Of a stretch of 64,000 bases of DNA, positions 10,095-21,005 are shown one piece after another (the stretch's first letter is position 1; each line of letters begins with the position of its first letter). The notes beneath the pieces are model-generated. The model made no database searches, had not been told where the DNA came from, and saw only the letters and a program-made list of their open reading frames with translations. The position numbers and the translations under genes were made by a program. The stretch comes from Haematobia irritans (taxonomy: Eukaryota > Arthropoda > Insecta > Diptera > Muscidae): NCBI RefSeq assembly GCF_050003625.1, contig NC_134398.1:106920026-106984025 (forward strand), given 5' to 3'.

Positions 10095-11760
10095 AATTAA
10101 AAAAACAAGCAAAGAAAGCCAAAAGTCGGCCGGGGCCGACTATATTATACCCTGCAGCACTTTGTGATCTACATTTTCGATACCATCTGAATTCCTTAAA
10201 ATTTGTTGAGTGTTATATATAAAGGGTTTATGTTCCCATATACATACATTTAAATCTGAACCGACAATATATTTAAGGCTTCTTAGTGGACAATATATTT
10301 AACACTTCTTAGAAAATCTAGTAACTTAAAATTTAAGTCGGGGAAACACAATGTTAGGAAAAAACAAGTAAGGAAAGTCTAAAGTCGGGCGTGGCCGACT
10401 ATATTATACCCTGCACAACTTTGTGGATCTGCATTTGCGATACCATCTAAAATTCTTCAAATTTGTTGGATGCTATATATAAAGGTTTGTATTCCCATAT
10501 ACATACATTTAAATCTGAACGGACAATATATTTAAGGCTTGTCCGCTAAAATATATTAAAGACTTCTTAGAAAATCTATTGACTTAAAATTTAAGTCGGT
10601 TAATACCATGGGTTGGAACACAATGTTAGCAAAAAATATGGGAAACATTTAAATATGAAGCAAATTCGCAAAAGTGTATTTATGATTTATCGGTCGATAC
10701 ATGTGTATTAGAAGTTTAAGAAAATTGGAGTCATTTTTACAAGATTTCGACTAAGCTGTGGCGATTTTGCAAGGAAAATGTTGGTATTTTGACTATTTTT
10801 GTCGAAATCGGAAAACATATATATGGAAGCTATATCTATCTCTGAACCGATTTCAACCAACTTTGGCAGGCATAGCCGCAAAGCTAATTCTACCCCCTGT
10901 GCAAAAATTCAACCAAATCGGAGAAAAAAAATTACCTCTGTGGTCATATGACTAAATCGGGCGAATGCTATATATGGGAGCTATATCTAACTCTGAACCG
11001 ATTTCAATAAAATTTGGCACACTTGACTAAACTACTAATTGAACACCTAGTGCAAAATTTCAACTAAATTTGGGAAAAACTTTGTCTTTTGGGGACTTAT
11101 AAATCCATATCGGGCAAAAGATATATATGGGAGCTATATCTAAATATGAACCGATTTCAATAAAATTTGGCACACTTCACTAAACTACTAATTGTATACC
11201 TAGTGCAAAATTTCAACCAAATTGGGGAAAAACTCTGGCTTCTGGGGCCTTATAAGTACATATCGGGCGAAATATATAAGGGAGCTATATCTAAATCTGA
11301 ACCGATTTCAATAAAATTTAGCACTCTTGACTATACTACTAATTGTATACCTAGTGCAAAATTTCAACCAAATTGGGGTAAAACTCTGGCTTGTAGGGCC
11401 TTATAAGTCCATATCGGGCGAAAGATATATATGTGAGCTATATCTAAATCTGAACCGATTTCAATAAAATTTTGCACATTTGACTATACTACCAATTGTA
11501 CTCCTAGTGCAAAATTTCAACCAAATTGGGGTAATACTCTGGCTTCTGGGGCCGTATGAGTGCATATCGGGCGAAAGATATATATGGGAGCTATATCTAA
11601 ATCTGAGCCGATTTCTTCCAAAATAGATAGGGTTCTATTCTGACCCAAAACACATACTTGTGCCAAATTTGAAGTCGATTGGAATAAAACTGCGACCTGT
11701 ACTTTGCGAACAAAAATGTGTTCACAGACAGACGGATAGACGGACATGGCTATATCGACT
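10095..11760 (+). repeat. V-family repeats, two starts and a long unit array
   Basis: Two 5' ends of the V type, around 10095 and 10365, carry AAGTCGGGC, GGGGCCGACTATATTATACC and CTGCA blocks. The second continues into repeated ~154-bp units centred on GGGAGCTATATCTAAATCTG (~10978, 11128, 11280, 11434, 11587). The array ends near ACAGACAGACGG at 11727. Short frames such as 10758-10955 and 11167-11406 merely follow the repeat. Confidence 0.8.
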
Positions 11761-11883
11761 CTAAAAAAAAACTTCATTTTGACAGCTGGGGTGAAAGTGT
11801 TGCCAACCAAAATCAAAATTTGAACTGAAACTTTTTGCGTTTTATTTTTGCACTGGTTATCAGTGCAAAAATAAAACAGCCCT

Positions 11884-12099
11884 AATATGATCCGTGTTTG
11901 ATTTATAAACCCGCACAAATAGTTTTTAATAAATAAATTATTTCTTAATTCACATTGCAAATGGCGCCGTGGTATAAACGTCAGTTTTTCAACTCGAAAA
12001 AACAAAGTATCACAAATGGAAAAAATTTCGCTAGTTTTCGCATTTTTTGGTTTTGTATGGAGTTTCAACGCGATGACCAAAGAGAGTACCGGCCTTTAT
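11884..12099 (-). repeat. R-family MITE, second half after the Harbinger insertion
   Basis: Begins with the duplicated AAT, then ATGATCCGTGTTTGATTTAT, and continues through GGCGCCGTGGTATAAACG to the R terminus near 12099 (GAGTACCGGCC). It is the direct continuation of the R copy that stops at 6074. Confidence 0.8.
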
Positions 12100-12134
12100 A
12101 TGAATTAATGAATGAAATTTTATATTTAAAATAG

Positions 12135-13585
12135 CCCAATAAACACAAACGTTTGAAAAATGCTAAATTTCAACAATTTTTCAAACATTTTTTCAAAGGA
12201 TTAGGGTAATATTCAAGTTGAGAAATTGTTGAGAAAATCGCGTTCTCAACAAAAAACAGACATTACCCTCAACAGTAAAATTCGACACAATAGCAATAAT
12301 TTCTCAAGTGTTATCCTCAAACTGAAATGCATCGCTACTCAATAATTTGTCAAACAATTTTCGATGCGAGTCAAATTCAAAATTAACATCGTTGCAAATA
12401 CTTTTCAACCTAAATTTGTATGAATGATATCCCCACTTCAAATTGAAAGTCAAAGCCAAAATTCTATGAATTTTGTATAATTTATTCATTTTCATCAAAA
12501 TAAAATATATAATAATACACTACACTACATAATACACTACAATACCAATTGATAAATAATAATCTTATTAAACATATCAACAAATAAGAACAAAGAAAAA
12601 AAAACAAACAAACAACAAAACTTTAAATATCTTAAACATTATTAGTAAACACTTTTGCATTGATAATTCGATTTCCTTCCTTTTGGTGTCATAAAACAGC
12701 ATTAAAATTTATTAACATGCGGGCAATTTGAAATTAGGAACGTACTGGACCGGGTGTTAGAATTGATTTCCAGCAGAAGGAATTCACAAAATATCCATTT
12801 TAAACTGATAATAGCATATGAATTAAACTGACGATGTGATGCACATTTTCATCCAGAAGTTGTTGATTTCAACAATTTGTTGTTTTTAACAATTTTAATT
12901 GGTTGCACTTGTAATGTTTCTGGAAACTTTTTCTTGTCGATAAGCCACTCATTTTTCATCGGGGAGCTTCTTAATGTTTGCAAGAATGTAGCATCCAAAG
13001 ATTTTGGTTTTCTGCACAGAGATTTAAATTTAGTGACTTCTCTAAAGTGTTGATTTAATTTTTCATATTGACGTACCAATTATTATAAACTATTTGAAGC
13101 AGTTCCAGTTAATTGTCCACCATTTTTTCATCGGTCAGCTTTTTAATGTTTTCAAGAACGTAGAATCCATAATTTTAGTTTTCTGCAAAGAGATATACAT
13201 TTAGTGACTTCCTTAAAGTTTTATTTCATTTTTTATTTTCACTTACTTATTTTTATAAACTATTTGGTTATTTGTCTAAAATTTTCCATTTTTTTATTTC
13301 TTGCAATTGACCACGAACTTCGTTGCACAAATAAGTATTGAAAACCACATGGTTTTTTCGTTGCATTTTAGGGTAGTGTTTTGTCAAAGTTTTATCATAT
13401 TATCTTCAACAACTTTTCAAAGATTTCGTCAACATTTTGGCAAATTGGAAGTAATTCGCAAACAATTTAAAGATGTATTGAAGATGAGCTATTTCAAGTC
13501 AAGTTGAATTTATGTTGAAAATTATATTTACCCTCAAACTGAAAAGTTGTTGCATTTGAAAAACGCTCATCCTGTGTTTATTGGG
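12135..13585 (+). mobile_element. Q-family DNA element, full copy 1
   Basis: 1,451 bp with terminal inverted repeats CCCAATAAACACA and TGTGTTTATTGGG. It is flanked by AG at 12133-12134 and 13586-13587, a 2-bp target duplication. Four other copies have duplications TT, AT, AA and an AT flank. Frames such as the minus-strand 64-residue one at 12304-12498, conserved at 15356-15550, have no recognised transposase motif. Internal modules (TAGTGACTTCCTTAAAG type) repeat twice. It is probably nonautonomous. Superfamily is unassigned: CCC...GGG ends would suit piggyBac, but the duplication is not TTAA; ISL2EU-type elements use 2 bp. Confidence 0.8.
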
Positions 13586-13587
13586 AG

Positions 13588-14112
13588 ATAACATGTTTTA
13601 GGTTGCTGCCACACTTAAAAAAGCGCATTCTGTACATAAGCACTTTGTTCGGAAGAGAAAGCACTATACGCATTTGTGACAAGATTGTTACGTCACGTTT
13701 TCTCTTTTAAATACACTATCTATACTCAATATGCAATTTTCTCAAATTTTGTAAAAAAAATGGTGCCATTGTCCACAAAATGTTAAAATATTTAAATTTT
13801 CGACGATCGATAATGTTTTGTGTTCAAAACCCCGATTTATACCCAATATACACCTTTTCAAGTTTTGTAAAAAAATGCAGCAATTTGTTTAAAAGATGCT
13901 AAAATATTTAACTTTTGAACGATCGATATATCGAAAACTAATACGGCGTTCTCACTAAGCATATTTTCCATTTATAGCGATTTCAAAACGAGTCCTTTTC
14001 CCCATACAAAAAATCATGGTCAAAACACAAGTTTTCCTCCAAAACACGTTAATATTATGCTGTAAATGCCCTAATTTGGAATATTTTATGACTGAACATA
14101 CTCATTTCAATA
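13588..14112. repeat. Degenerate repeat with ATCGAT-centred units
   Basis: Two or more related blocks of about 130 bp contain TTTGTAAAAAAATG, then TTAAAATATTTAAATTTTCG and ACGATCGATA. A third block of this kind lies at 24300-24540. Noncoding; family not recognised. Confidence 0.45.
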
Positions 14113-14114
14113 TA

Positions 14115-15048
14115 AAGGGTGATTTGTTAAGAGCTTGATAACTTTTTTTTTAAAAAAAACGCATAAAATTTGCAAAATCTCATCGGTTCTTTATTTGAAA
14201 CGTTAGATTGGTCCATGACATTTACTTTTTGAAGATAATTTCATTTAAATGTTGACCGCGGCTGCGTCTTAGGTGGTCCATTCGGAAAGTCCAATTTTGG
14301 GCAACTTTTTCGAGCATTTCGGCCGGAATAGCCCGAATTTCTTCGGAAATGTTGTCTTCCAAAGCTGGAATAGTTGCTGGCTTATTTCTGTAGACTTTAG
14401 ACTTGACGTAGCCCCACAAAAAATAGTCTAAAGGCGTCAAATCGCATGATCTTGGTGGCCAACTTACCGGTTCATTTCTTGAGATGAATTGTTCTCCGAA
14501 GTTTTCCCTCAAAATGGCCATAGAATCGCGAGCTGTGTGGCATGTAGCGCCATCTTGTTGAAACCACATGTCAACCAAGTTCAGTTCTTCCATTTTTGGC
14601 AACAAAAAGTTTGTTAGCATCGAACGATAGCGATCGCCATTCACCGTAACGTTGCGTCCAACAGCATCTTTGAAAAAATACGGTCCAATGATTCCACCAG
14701 CGTACAAACCACACCAAACAGTGCATTTTTCGGGATGCATGGGCAGTTCTTGAACGGCTTCTGGTTGCTCTTCACTCCAAATGCGGCAATTTTGCTTATT
14801 TACGTAGCCATTCAACCAGAAATGAGCCTCATCGCTGAACAAAATTTGTCGATAAAAAAGCGGATTTTCTGCCAACTTTTCTAGGGCCCATTCACTGAAA
14901 ATTCGACGTTGTGGCTCGTTAGTAAGTCTATTCATGATGAAATGTCAAAGCATACTGAGCATCTTTCTCTTTGACACCATGTCTGAAATCCCACGTGATC
15001 TGTCAAATACTAATGCATGAAAATCCTAACCTCAAAAGAATCACCCTT
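14115..15048 (-). mobile_element. DD41D mariner element, internally deleted, copy 2
   Basis: Termini AAGGGTGATT and AATCACCCTT, TA at 14113-14114 and 15049-15050, 934 bp. Nearly identical to copy 1 (3045-3962) except around the internal deletion, whose breakpoints differ. It lies between two Q elements. Confidence 0.85.
14222..14935 (-). pseudogene. DD41D mariner transposase lacking DNA-binding domain
   Basis: Uninterrupted 237-residue frame beginning MNRLTNEPQRRIFSEWALEK. The first seven residues match the start of copy 1, then the sequence jumps to the region just before the catalytic core. The N-terminal helix-turn-helix half is therefore deleted in frame. The three catalytic aspartates (SDEAHF, QQDGATCHT, DLTPLD) and the C terminus remain. 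The product, if made, would have a catalytic domain but no terminus-recognition domain. A G-to-E change relative to copy 1 lies just before the third motif. Confidence 0.85.
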
Positions 15049-15186
15049 TATATGTCAAAATATGAAAATAAATTTCATTGAAAAAATGAATAAAAAGGCT
15101 TTGGAGAACATGGGGACATGAAAATAACTTAAAAAATGTTTTTCCTTTGCGATCGCGTTATTTATTTGAACAAAGGTGAGTATATT

Positions 15187-16652
15187 CCCAATAAACACAA
15201 ACGTTTGAAAAATGCTAAATTTCAACAATTTTTCAAACATTTTTTCAAAGGATTAGGGTAATATTCAAGTTGAGAAATTGTTGAGAAAATCGCGTTCTCA
15301 ACAAAAAACAGACATTACCCTCAACAGTGAAATTCAACACATTAGCAATAATATCTCAAGTGTTATCCTCAAATTGAAATGCATCGCTACTCAATAATTT
15401 GTCAAACAATTTTCGATGCGAGTCAAATTCAAAATTAACATCGTTGCAAATACTTTTCAACCTAAATTTATATGAATGATATCCCCACTTCAAATTGAAA
15501 GTCAAAGCCAAAATTCTATGAATTTTGTATAATTTATTAATTTTCATCAAAATAAAATATATAATAATACACTACACTACATAATACACTACATTACCAA
15601 TTGATAAATAATAATCTTATTAAATATATCAACAAATAAGAACAAAACAAAAAAAAACATACAACAAAACATTAAATATCTTAAACATTATTAGTAAACA
15701 CTTTTGCATTGATAATTCGATTTCCTTCTTTTGGTGTCATAAAACAGCATTAACATTTATTAACATGCGGGCAATTTGAAATCAGGAACGTACTGGACCG
15801 CGTGTTAGAATTGATTTCCAGCAGAAGGAATTCACAAAATATCCATTTTAAACTGATAATAGCATATGAATTAAACTGACGATGTGATGCACATGTTCAT
15901 CCAGAAGTTGTTGATTTCAACAATTTGATGTTTTTAACAATTTTAATAGGTTGCACTTGTAATGTTTCTGGAAACTTTTTCTTGTCTGGAAACTTTTTCT
16001 TGTCGATAAGCCACTCATTTTTCATTGGTCAGCTTCTTAATGTTTGCAAGAATGTAGCATCCAAAGATTTTAGTTTTCTGCAAAGAGATTTAAATTTAGT
16101 GACTTCTCTAAAGTGTTGATTTAATTTCTCATATTGACGTACCAATTATTATAAACTATTTGAAGCAGTTCCAGTTAATTATCCACAATTTTTTCATCGG
16201 CCAGCTTTTTAATGTTTTCGAGAACGTAGAATCCATAATTTCATTTTTCTGCAAAGAGATATACATTTCGTGACTTCCTTAAAGTTTTATTTCATTTTTT
16301 ATTTTCACTTACCTATTTTTATAAACTATTTGGTTATTTGTCTAAAATTTTCTATTTTTTTTATTTCTTGCAATTGACCACGAACTTCGTTGCACAAATA
16401 AGTATTGAAAACCACATGGTTTTTTCGTTGCATTTTAGGGTAGTGTTTTATCAAAGTTTTCTCATATTATCTTCAACACCTTTTCAAAGATTTCGTCAAC
16501 ATTTTGGCAAATTGGAAGTAATTCGCAAACAATTTGAAGATGTATTGAAAATGAGCTATTTCAAGTCAAGTTGAATTTATGTTGAAAATTATATTTACCT
16601 TCAAACTGAAAAGTTGTTGCATTTGAAAAACGCTCATCCTGTGTTTATTGGG
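15187..16652 (+). mobile_element. Q-family DNA element, full copy 2
   Basis: 1,466 bp, ends CCCAATAAACACA and TGTGTTTATTGGG, flanked by TT at 15185-15186 and 16653-16654. Very similar to copy 1 throughout. It has a short tandem duplication (CTTGTCTGGAAACTTTTT) near 15975 that copy 1 lacks. Confidence 0.8.
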
Positions 16653-16702
16653 TTTGAAAGAAAATGGGAATTTCGAATTTCCATAGGAACCGTCAAACCA
16701 AA

Positions 16703-16733
16703 GCGCTTTTCAGACTATCAGTTATTTCGGACG
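16703..16733 (+). repeat. Left arm of a palindromic repeat split by Harbinger element 2
   Basis: GCGCTTTTCAGACTATCAG and onward is the inverse of 24191-24221 (CCGGAATAACTGATAGTCTG and onward). Removing element 2 brings the arms within about 45 nt, so a hairpin-type repeat was the insertion target. Confidence 0.65.
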
Positions 16734-17253
16734 ACAGTAGGTCTGTTTTCTTATTGCACTGATAACCAGTGCAAAAAGAAAACGCAAAACGTCTAACCAG
16801 TTCAATTTTCGATTTTGATTGGCAACACTTGGTCGTCAAATGTCAAAATCAAAGTTATTGTTTACAAATAAAAATAGGGGGTATACATTTAATAATCAAT
16901 TTATAGAAATAAGTGTACCAAAAACGAAAGAGTGATTATTAATTTTAAAGGATTTGCTGCTTGCCTTTCAAAAACAAATGACTGCTGGCAACAGCTACGT
17001 GCGTGGAAACAGATTCAGTGCGTCATGTTTATCAACCAAACGCGTGGAAATATGGGAATTTGCTCAAGTGATGGATTTACAAGTGGCTAATACCACAAGC
17101 ATGTGTGGTATAGAAATGGATATGCCAATTGCATCAAAATCACAAAAGCCTAGTTAACGTAGAATTACAGACTTCGGCCAGCCATCACAAGAGGGAGAGA
17201 ATATACAGGAAATATAATTCAACTTAATACCACAAATTATTTAATTAAACACC

Positions 17254-17645
17254 ATGTCATCGCAAAATGTAAAATAATTTACCCACGCCGAAGTTGCCAA
17301 AAATATTACAAAAGAAAAGAATTGGTTCATAATCCACAACAACGTGTATGACGTGACCCCTTTTCCTGGTGGTGAAGAAGTCTTGATCGAACAAGCTGGT
17401 AAAGATGCTACAGAAAATTTCGAAGAAGTTGGTCACAGTTCATATGGCCGTGAAATGATGCAACAATACAAAATCGGTTAACTAGTTGCTGAAGAGCGTA
17501 CAAATGTTCCAGAAAAATCCGAACCCACATGGAATACTGAGCAAAAGAACGAGGAATCGTAATGAAGTCATGGCTGATGCCTTTTGTCTTGGGTTTAATA
17601 GCCACCTTGGTTTATAAGTTTTTCTTTGGAACGAAATACCAATAA
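17254..17645 (+). pseudogene. Cyt-b5: Cytochrome b5 processed pseudogene
   Basis: Intronless copy of the membrane-anchored haem electron carrier of the endoplasmic reticulum. Recognisable blocks: an HAEVAKNITKE-like start, IHNNVYDVT, GGEEVLIEQAGKDATENFEE, VGHSSYGREMMQQYKIG, SEPTWNTEQ, then a hydrophobic tail (SWLMPFVLGLIATLVYKFFF). Defects: TAA at codon 7, TAA after YKIG, and a stop with a frame change before the tail. A deletion removes the residues before PGGEE, including the first haem-ligand histidine of the HPGG motif; the second ligand, in VGHS, remains. Lack of introns points to a retrocopy. It lies inside Harbinger element 2. The parent gene is elsewhere. Confidence 0.9.
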
Positions 17646-17784
17646 TTGTAGGCAGAGAAAAACATCACCACCACCAGCCACAAACAAATATCGCAAGTTT
17701 ATTTGTATATTTAGTTGAGAAAGGGATTTCTTGCTGTTTTAGACCATAAAACAAGTCATACAAAAAACAAAAACAAAACATATA

Positions 17785-18400
17785 CAGTGACTCACAAAAA
17801 TATTCTTTTTTATATCTTGAAATCGCAAACCGCTTAACATTTACAGTTTGTCAAGAAAGTGTTTTGACAATGGGATAAAAATTATGTTTTGTTCCAAAAT
17901 TAAATATAATGAAATTTTAAAAAAATATTTTATTATGTATTTTGCAAAGTATAGATACGTACACAGAATTAAAAATTTAATAAAATATTTAATATTTCAA
18001 TTATTTCTAGAAGTTGAAATAGTTGGCAATGTCAAAAGACTTTCTTGACATACTGTATATGAAAAAGTTTTATTAAAATGTTTCCATGGATATACATAAC
18101 AGCAAAACGTAAACAAAAATCGTGAAATTAATTTTATTGTATTATTTTTAATCATTAAATCAAAAAACTACAAAAAAGCTCACAAAAGTATTCGTCGTAT
18201 CAGTAATCACATTGTATGAGACATTATTTTGGTCCACTTAGTATTTGGAATAGTACCCTTTGTTAGCGCAAATGGCTTCCAGTCGTCTTGGCATCGACAC
18301 GTTTCTTGAGAGATTTTGCCCCATTCTTCTTGTAACACTTTTTTTAAGGGCTGTCCAAGATGAAATTTGGATTTGTCCGATCCACGGTTCCAAATGAGAT
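17785..18400 (-). mobile_element. Tc1-like element fragment (C-terminal end)
   Basis: CAGTGACTCACAAAAATATTC-type terminus at 17785, preceded by TA, with a second internal GCTCACAAAAGTATTCG at 18178. On the minus strand, 18310-18240 encodes the C terminus of a Tc1-type transposase (SMPRRLEAICANKGYYSKY). The N-terminal and middle parts appear 5 kb away at 23260-23790, suggesting the element was split by later insertions. A small MITE (17844-18055) is nested inside. Confidence 0.6.
17844..18055. repeat. Tc1/mariner-type MITE, TA target
   Basis: 212 bp with ~25-bp terminal inverted repeats CAGTWTGTCAAGAAAGTSTT, flanked by TA at 17842-17843 and 18056-18057. No coding capacity. Nested within the Tc1-like fragment. 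Confidence 0.75.
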
Positions 18401-18638
18401 CCTAGTTTTCAATGCGGTTGCTACCTGGGCTTTGTGGTTGCGTTTTGAGATATTTAGTGTTGTGAAGGAGCCATATTTTCACATCCCATGCCGTGTGTTT
18501 GAGGTGTTTGCTTGTTGGAACAAGGAGTCTTTATCACGAAATCCCATTTTAGAGGCGCTGTAGTGAAGATTTTCTTTCAAAAATTTTAAATATGTTAAAA
18601 AACATTTAGGCGTTCATGGTTCCATCAATAAAAACTAA

Positions 18639-18961
18639 TGGCGTTTTCTTTTCTTGTAAAAAATGCGCACTTTTTTTGCATTTTGTCCGGAAAATGTAGT
18701 TTTTAGGTTCTTTTCTTAAAAAAACAGGGAATAGTGCGAAAAGGCTTCGAAGTCTGTTGTGAAAATAGCGCCATGTATAAAGGCAAATTGCGGGCATTTT
18801 CAGCACTGCCAACAAACGAGAGTGCTGCGATTGCCTTGTTTCCTTCTTTGAATTCTTTTCTGCCCGCTGAAATGATAGCATTTTTGTAGGTTTGTAGGTT
18901 GATTCGCATTATGTACAGACAAAATGAAGGCAAAGCACTTTTTTTAGAAAAGAAAACACCA
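18639..18961 (+). repeat. T-family MITE, copy 1 (TAA target)
   Basis: 323 bp, termini TGGCGTTTTCTTTTCT and AGAAAAGAAAACACCA, flanked by TAA at 18636-18638 and 18962-18964. The second copy is at 28207-28537 with TTA duplications. TWA targets fit the Harbinger superfamily. Frames inside are not genes. Confidence 0.8.
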
Positions 18962-19192
18962 TAAGTTTCATTACACTTGTTTTTACATTTTTTATTTTCA
19001 AGGTTTCCCTAAGCTTTCGCCGTGAAAATAAAAAATGTCGAAAAGTGTAACACAAAAGTTTTTATTATTTTAAAATGTATTAAGAAAATGTAACCATTAA
19101 AAAAATTAGGTTTATTTTAGTTATCGGAATTATTATTTCTTCAGCAAATTAACTTAACTTTATTCATTTTTGGATTATGTTTGTATAATTAA

Positions 19193-19431
19193 CCCTCTAA
19201 TGCCCCAATTTTTTGGCCATCTGAATAAATATTTAATGTTAACGACACAAAAGCAAGAAAACTAAACAAGAAAATTTTATAGGTAAAATTCAGTATATGC
19301 TGCAAAGCCTCTTGAACAGTTCCAACTGTTTTCTTTTTATTTTACCCATTTTTATTGTGTTAAGGTGTGTTTTACTAAAAGCTTCCTTATTTATTGAAGC
19401 CCGCCTAAAGGCGGGATTGGGCATTAGAGGG
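19193..19431. repeat. piggyBac-type MITE, copy 1 (TTAA target)
   Basis: 239 bp, termini CCCTCTAATGCCCCAA and TTGGGCATTAGAGGG, flanked by TTAA at 19189-19192 and 19432-19435. It contains an internal palindrome CCCGCCTAAAGGCGGG. The CCC start and TTAA duplication are the piggyBac signature. The second copy is at 59315-59555. Confidence 0.85.
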
Positions 19432-19804
19432 TTAACTAAAGAATAGAAAAATTATACACAAATGAAGCGTAAATATCTAAAAAATTCATGAAAATTTTAA
19501 ATTTTACCGCAAAATCCAAACCAAAATCATACTGTCTTGGTGAATATTTTCTAAATAATGATGAAGAAGGCAATTTTATTATTATACACTATTCCAAATG
19601 CTATTTTTATACCCTCCACCATAAGATGGTGGTTTTTTAAGTTTGTCATTCCGTTTGTAACAGCTCGAAAAATTGCTCTAAGACCCCATAAAGAATAGGG
19701 TGGTTAAATTTTCAAGGGCCGATGTTGATTTTGAATAAAACACAAACTATTTAGGACATTATTGTAATTTTATTTTATTATGATATATTCGTATTACTCA
19801 ATTA

Positions 19805-20215
19805 TGTATGGAACAAACTATAGGCCAAATAGACGCCGCGACCTCGGTGGCACACCTCCAAATTTTCGATGACGCTGGGGCATAATTGAGGTTCTATGCC
19901 GTTAATGTGCCGAATTATCTCGTCCTTTAGCTATTAAATTGTTGCTGGCTTATCGACGTACACCTTTTCTTTCAAATAACCACAAAGAAAAAAGTCCAAC
20001 GGTGTCAAATCACATGATCTTGGCGGTCAATTGACATTGCCATTACGTGAGATAACACGGACATTAAATTTGTTGCGCAAAAGAGCCATTGTTTCGTTAG
20101 CTGTGGGGCAAATTCGGGCCATACAAAGTTCGTTATCATCTTACGATAGCGAACACCATTCGCAGTAACTGCCTGACCGGCCTCATTTTGGAAAAAAATA
20201 CGACCCGATGATGGT
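19805..20215 (-). pseudogene. Decayed mariner-like transposase fragment
   Basis: Minus strand shows broken blocks of a mariner-like catalytic domain: a motif near RSCDLTPLDFFLCGYLKEK (20030-19960), then KVYVDKPATI, and upstream a GVRYRKMITNF block around 20150. It is distinct from the DD41D copies, with several stops and frame changes. No termini were identified. Confidence 0.6.
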
Positions 20216-20560
20216 CGGTCCGTCTGTTGAAATCACGCCAACTTCCGTTCGAAACAAGCTATCGACTTGAAACTTGGCACAAGAAGTTGTTATTGATATA
20301 GGTCGTATCTTATTGGAAAAGGGCCATATCGCATTACTTTACGTATAGCCCCCATATAAACCGATCCCCAGATTTGACCTTCGGAGACTCTTGGAGGGGC
20401 AAAATTCATCCGATCCGGTTGAAATTTGGTACGTGGTGTTAGTATGTGGTTTCTAACAACCATACAAAAAATTGGTCCATATCGGTATTGGGCGGGGCCG
20501 ACTATATCATACCCTAAACCACCCCATGCGAATTAGTAAACATAAGCAAGGGTATCATTG
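20215..20560 (+). repeat. Dispersed noncoding repeat, related to 9560-9790
   Basis: Contains GACTTGAAACTTGGCAC, CCCCATATAAACCGATCCCC, CCGATCCGGTTGAAATTTGG and GGCGGGGCCGACTATATC. It resembles a genome-wide fly repeat and shares its end block with V repeats. From 20560 to 20900 there is only AT- and pyrimidine-rich sequence. Confidence 0.5.
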
Positions 20561-20904
20561 GTATAGGTTTGGGAGATGAACCGAATTTCCTTATTTATGA
20601 AAATTAAGCAGTATACACTCAAAAAAAAAGGCATGTCCTGTTACAAAGATTTTGTCTTTACTTTAAAAATTTACTTTTTCCCTTTCCTTTTTTTTCCTTT
20701 TTTTTTAAATCCGAGCCAAAGAAGCGGAGAATACTAGTAAGGATATTTTTAAGACACATTTTTTTTTTTAAATTTCTGTTTTGTGTACTTCTTTCTAGGA
20801 AGCGAATTTTAAGTTTTCATTTTTTCAGCTTTTGTTCTCCATATGCTATTAAAATCCTTTAAAACGAGTTAACAACTTTATTTTCCAAATTCAGACTCGA
20901 CTTC

Positions 20905-21005
20905 CAGTATACTCATAGAAAAAGTCTGCTAAAAACAGCAGTAGATGTCTGCTGTTATATTTTTGTACTTCACGGCCTAATGAACAACAATTTATAAAAT
21001 TTTTA
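20905..21005 (+). repeat. Z-family MITE, left fragment
   Basis: ACTCATAGAAAAAGTCTGCT, AAAAACAGCAG and TGAACAACAATTTATAAAAT match the left 100 bp of the full copy at 56799-57271. Truncated by the V repeat that follows. Confidence 0.65.

Larger units (their letters stand above)
6075..11883 (+). mobile_element. PIF/Harbinger-type element 1
   Basis: Left end AGGGCTGTTTTATTTTTGC at 6075 and right end CAGCCCT at 11883 are terminal inverted repeats. The 3-bp AAT is duplicated at 6072-6074 and 11884-11886. The target is a family R MITE whose unbroken form is known from this window. A 3-bp duplication plus a Myb/SANT-like accessory gene (6303-7370) fits the PIF/Harbinger superfamily. No DDE transposase was found: 7548-8517 and 10095-11760 are V repeats, and 8520-10090 holds no recognisable gene. 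Both termini carry subterminal inverted repeats of TGCACTGG type. Element 2 (16739-24148) has the same two ends in the opposite orientation. Confidence 0.75.
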
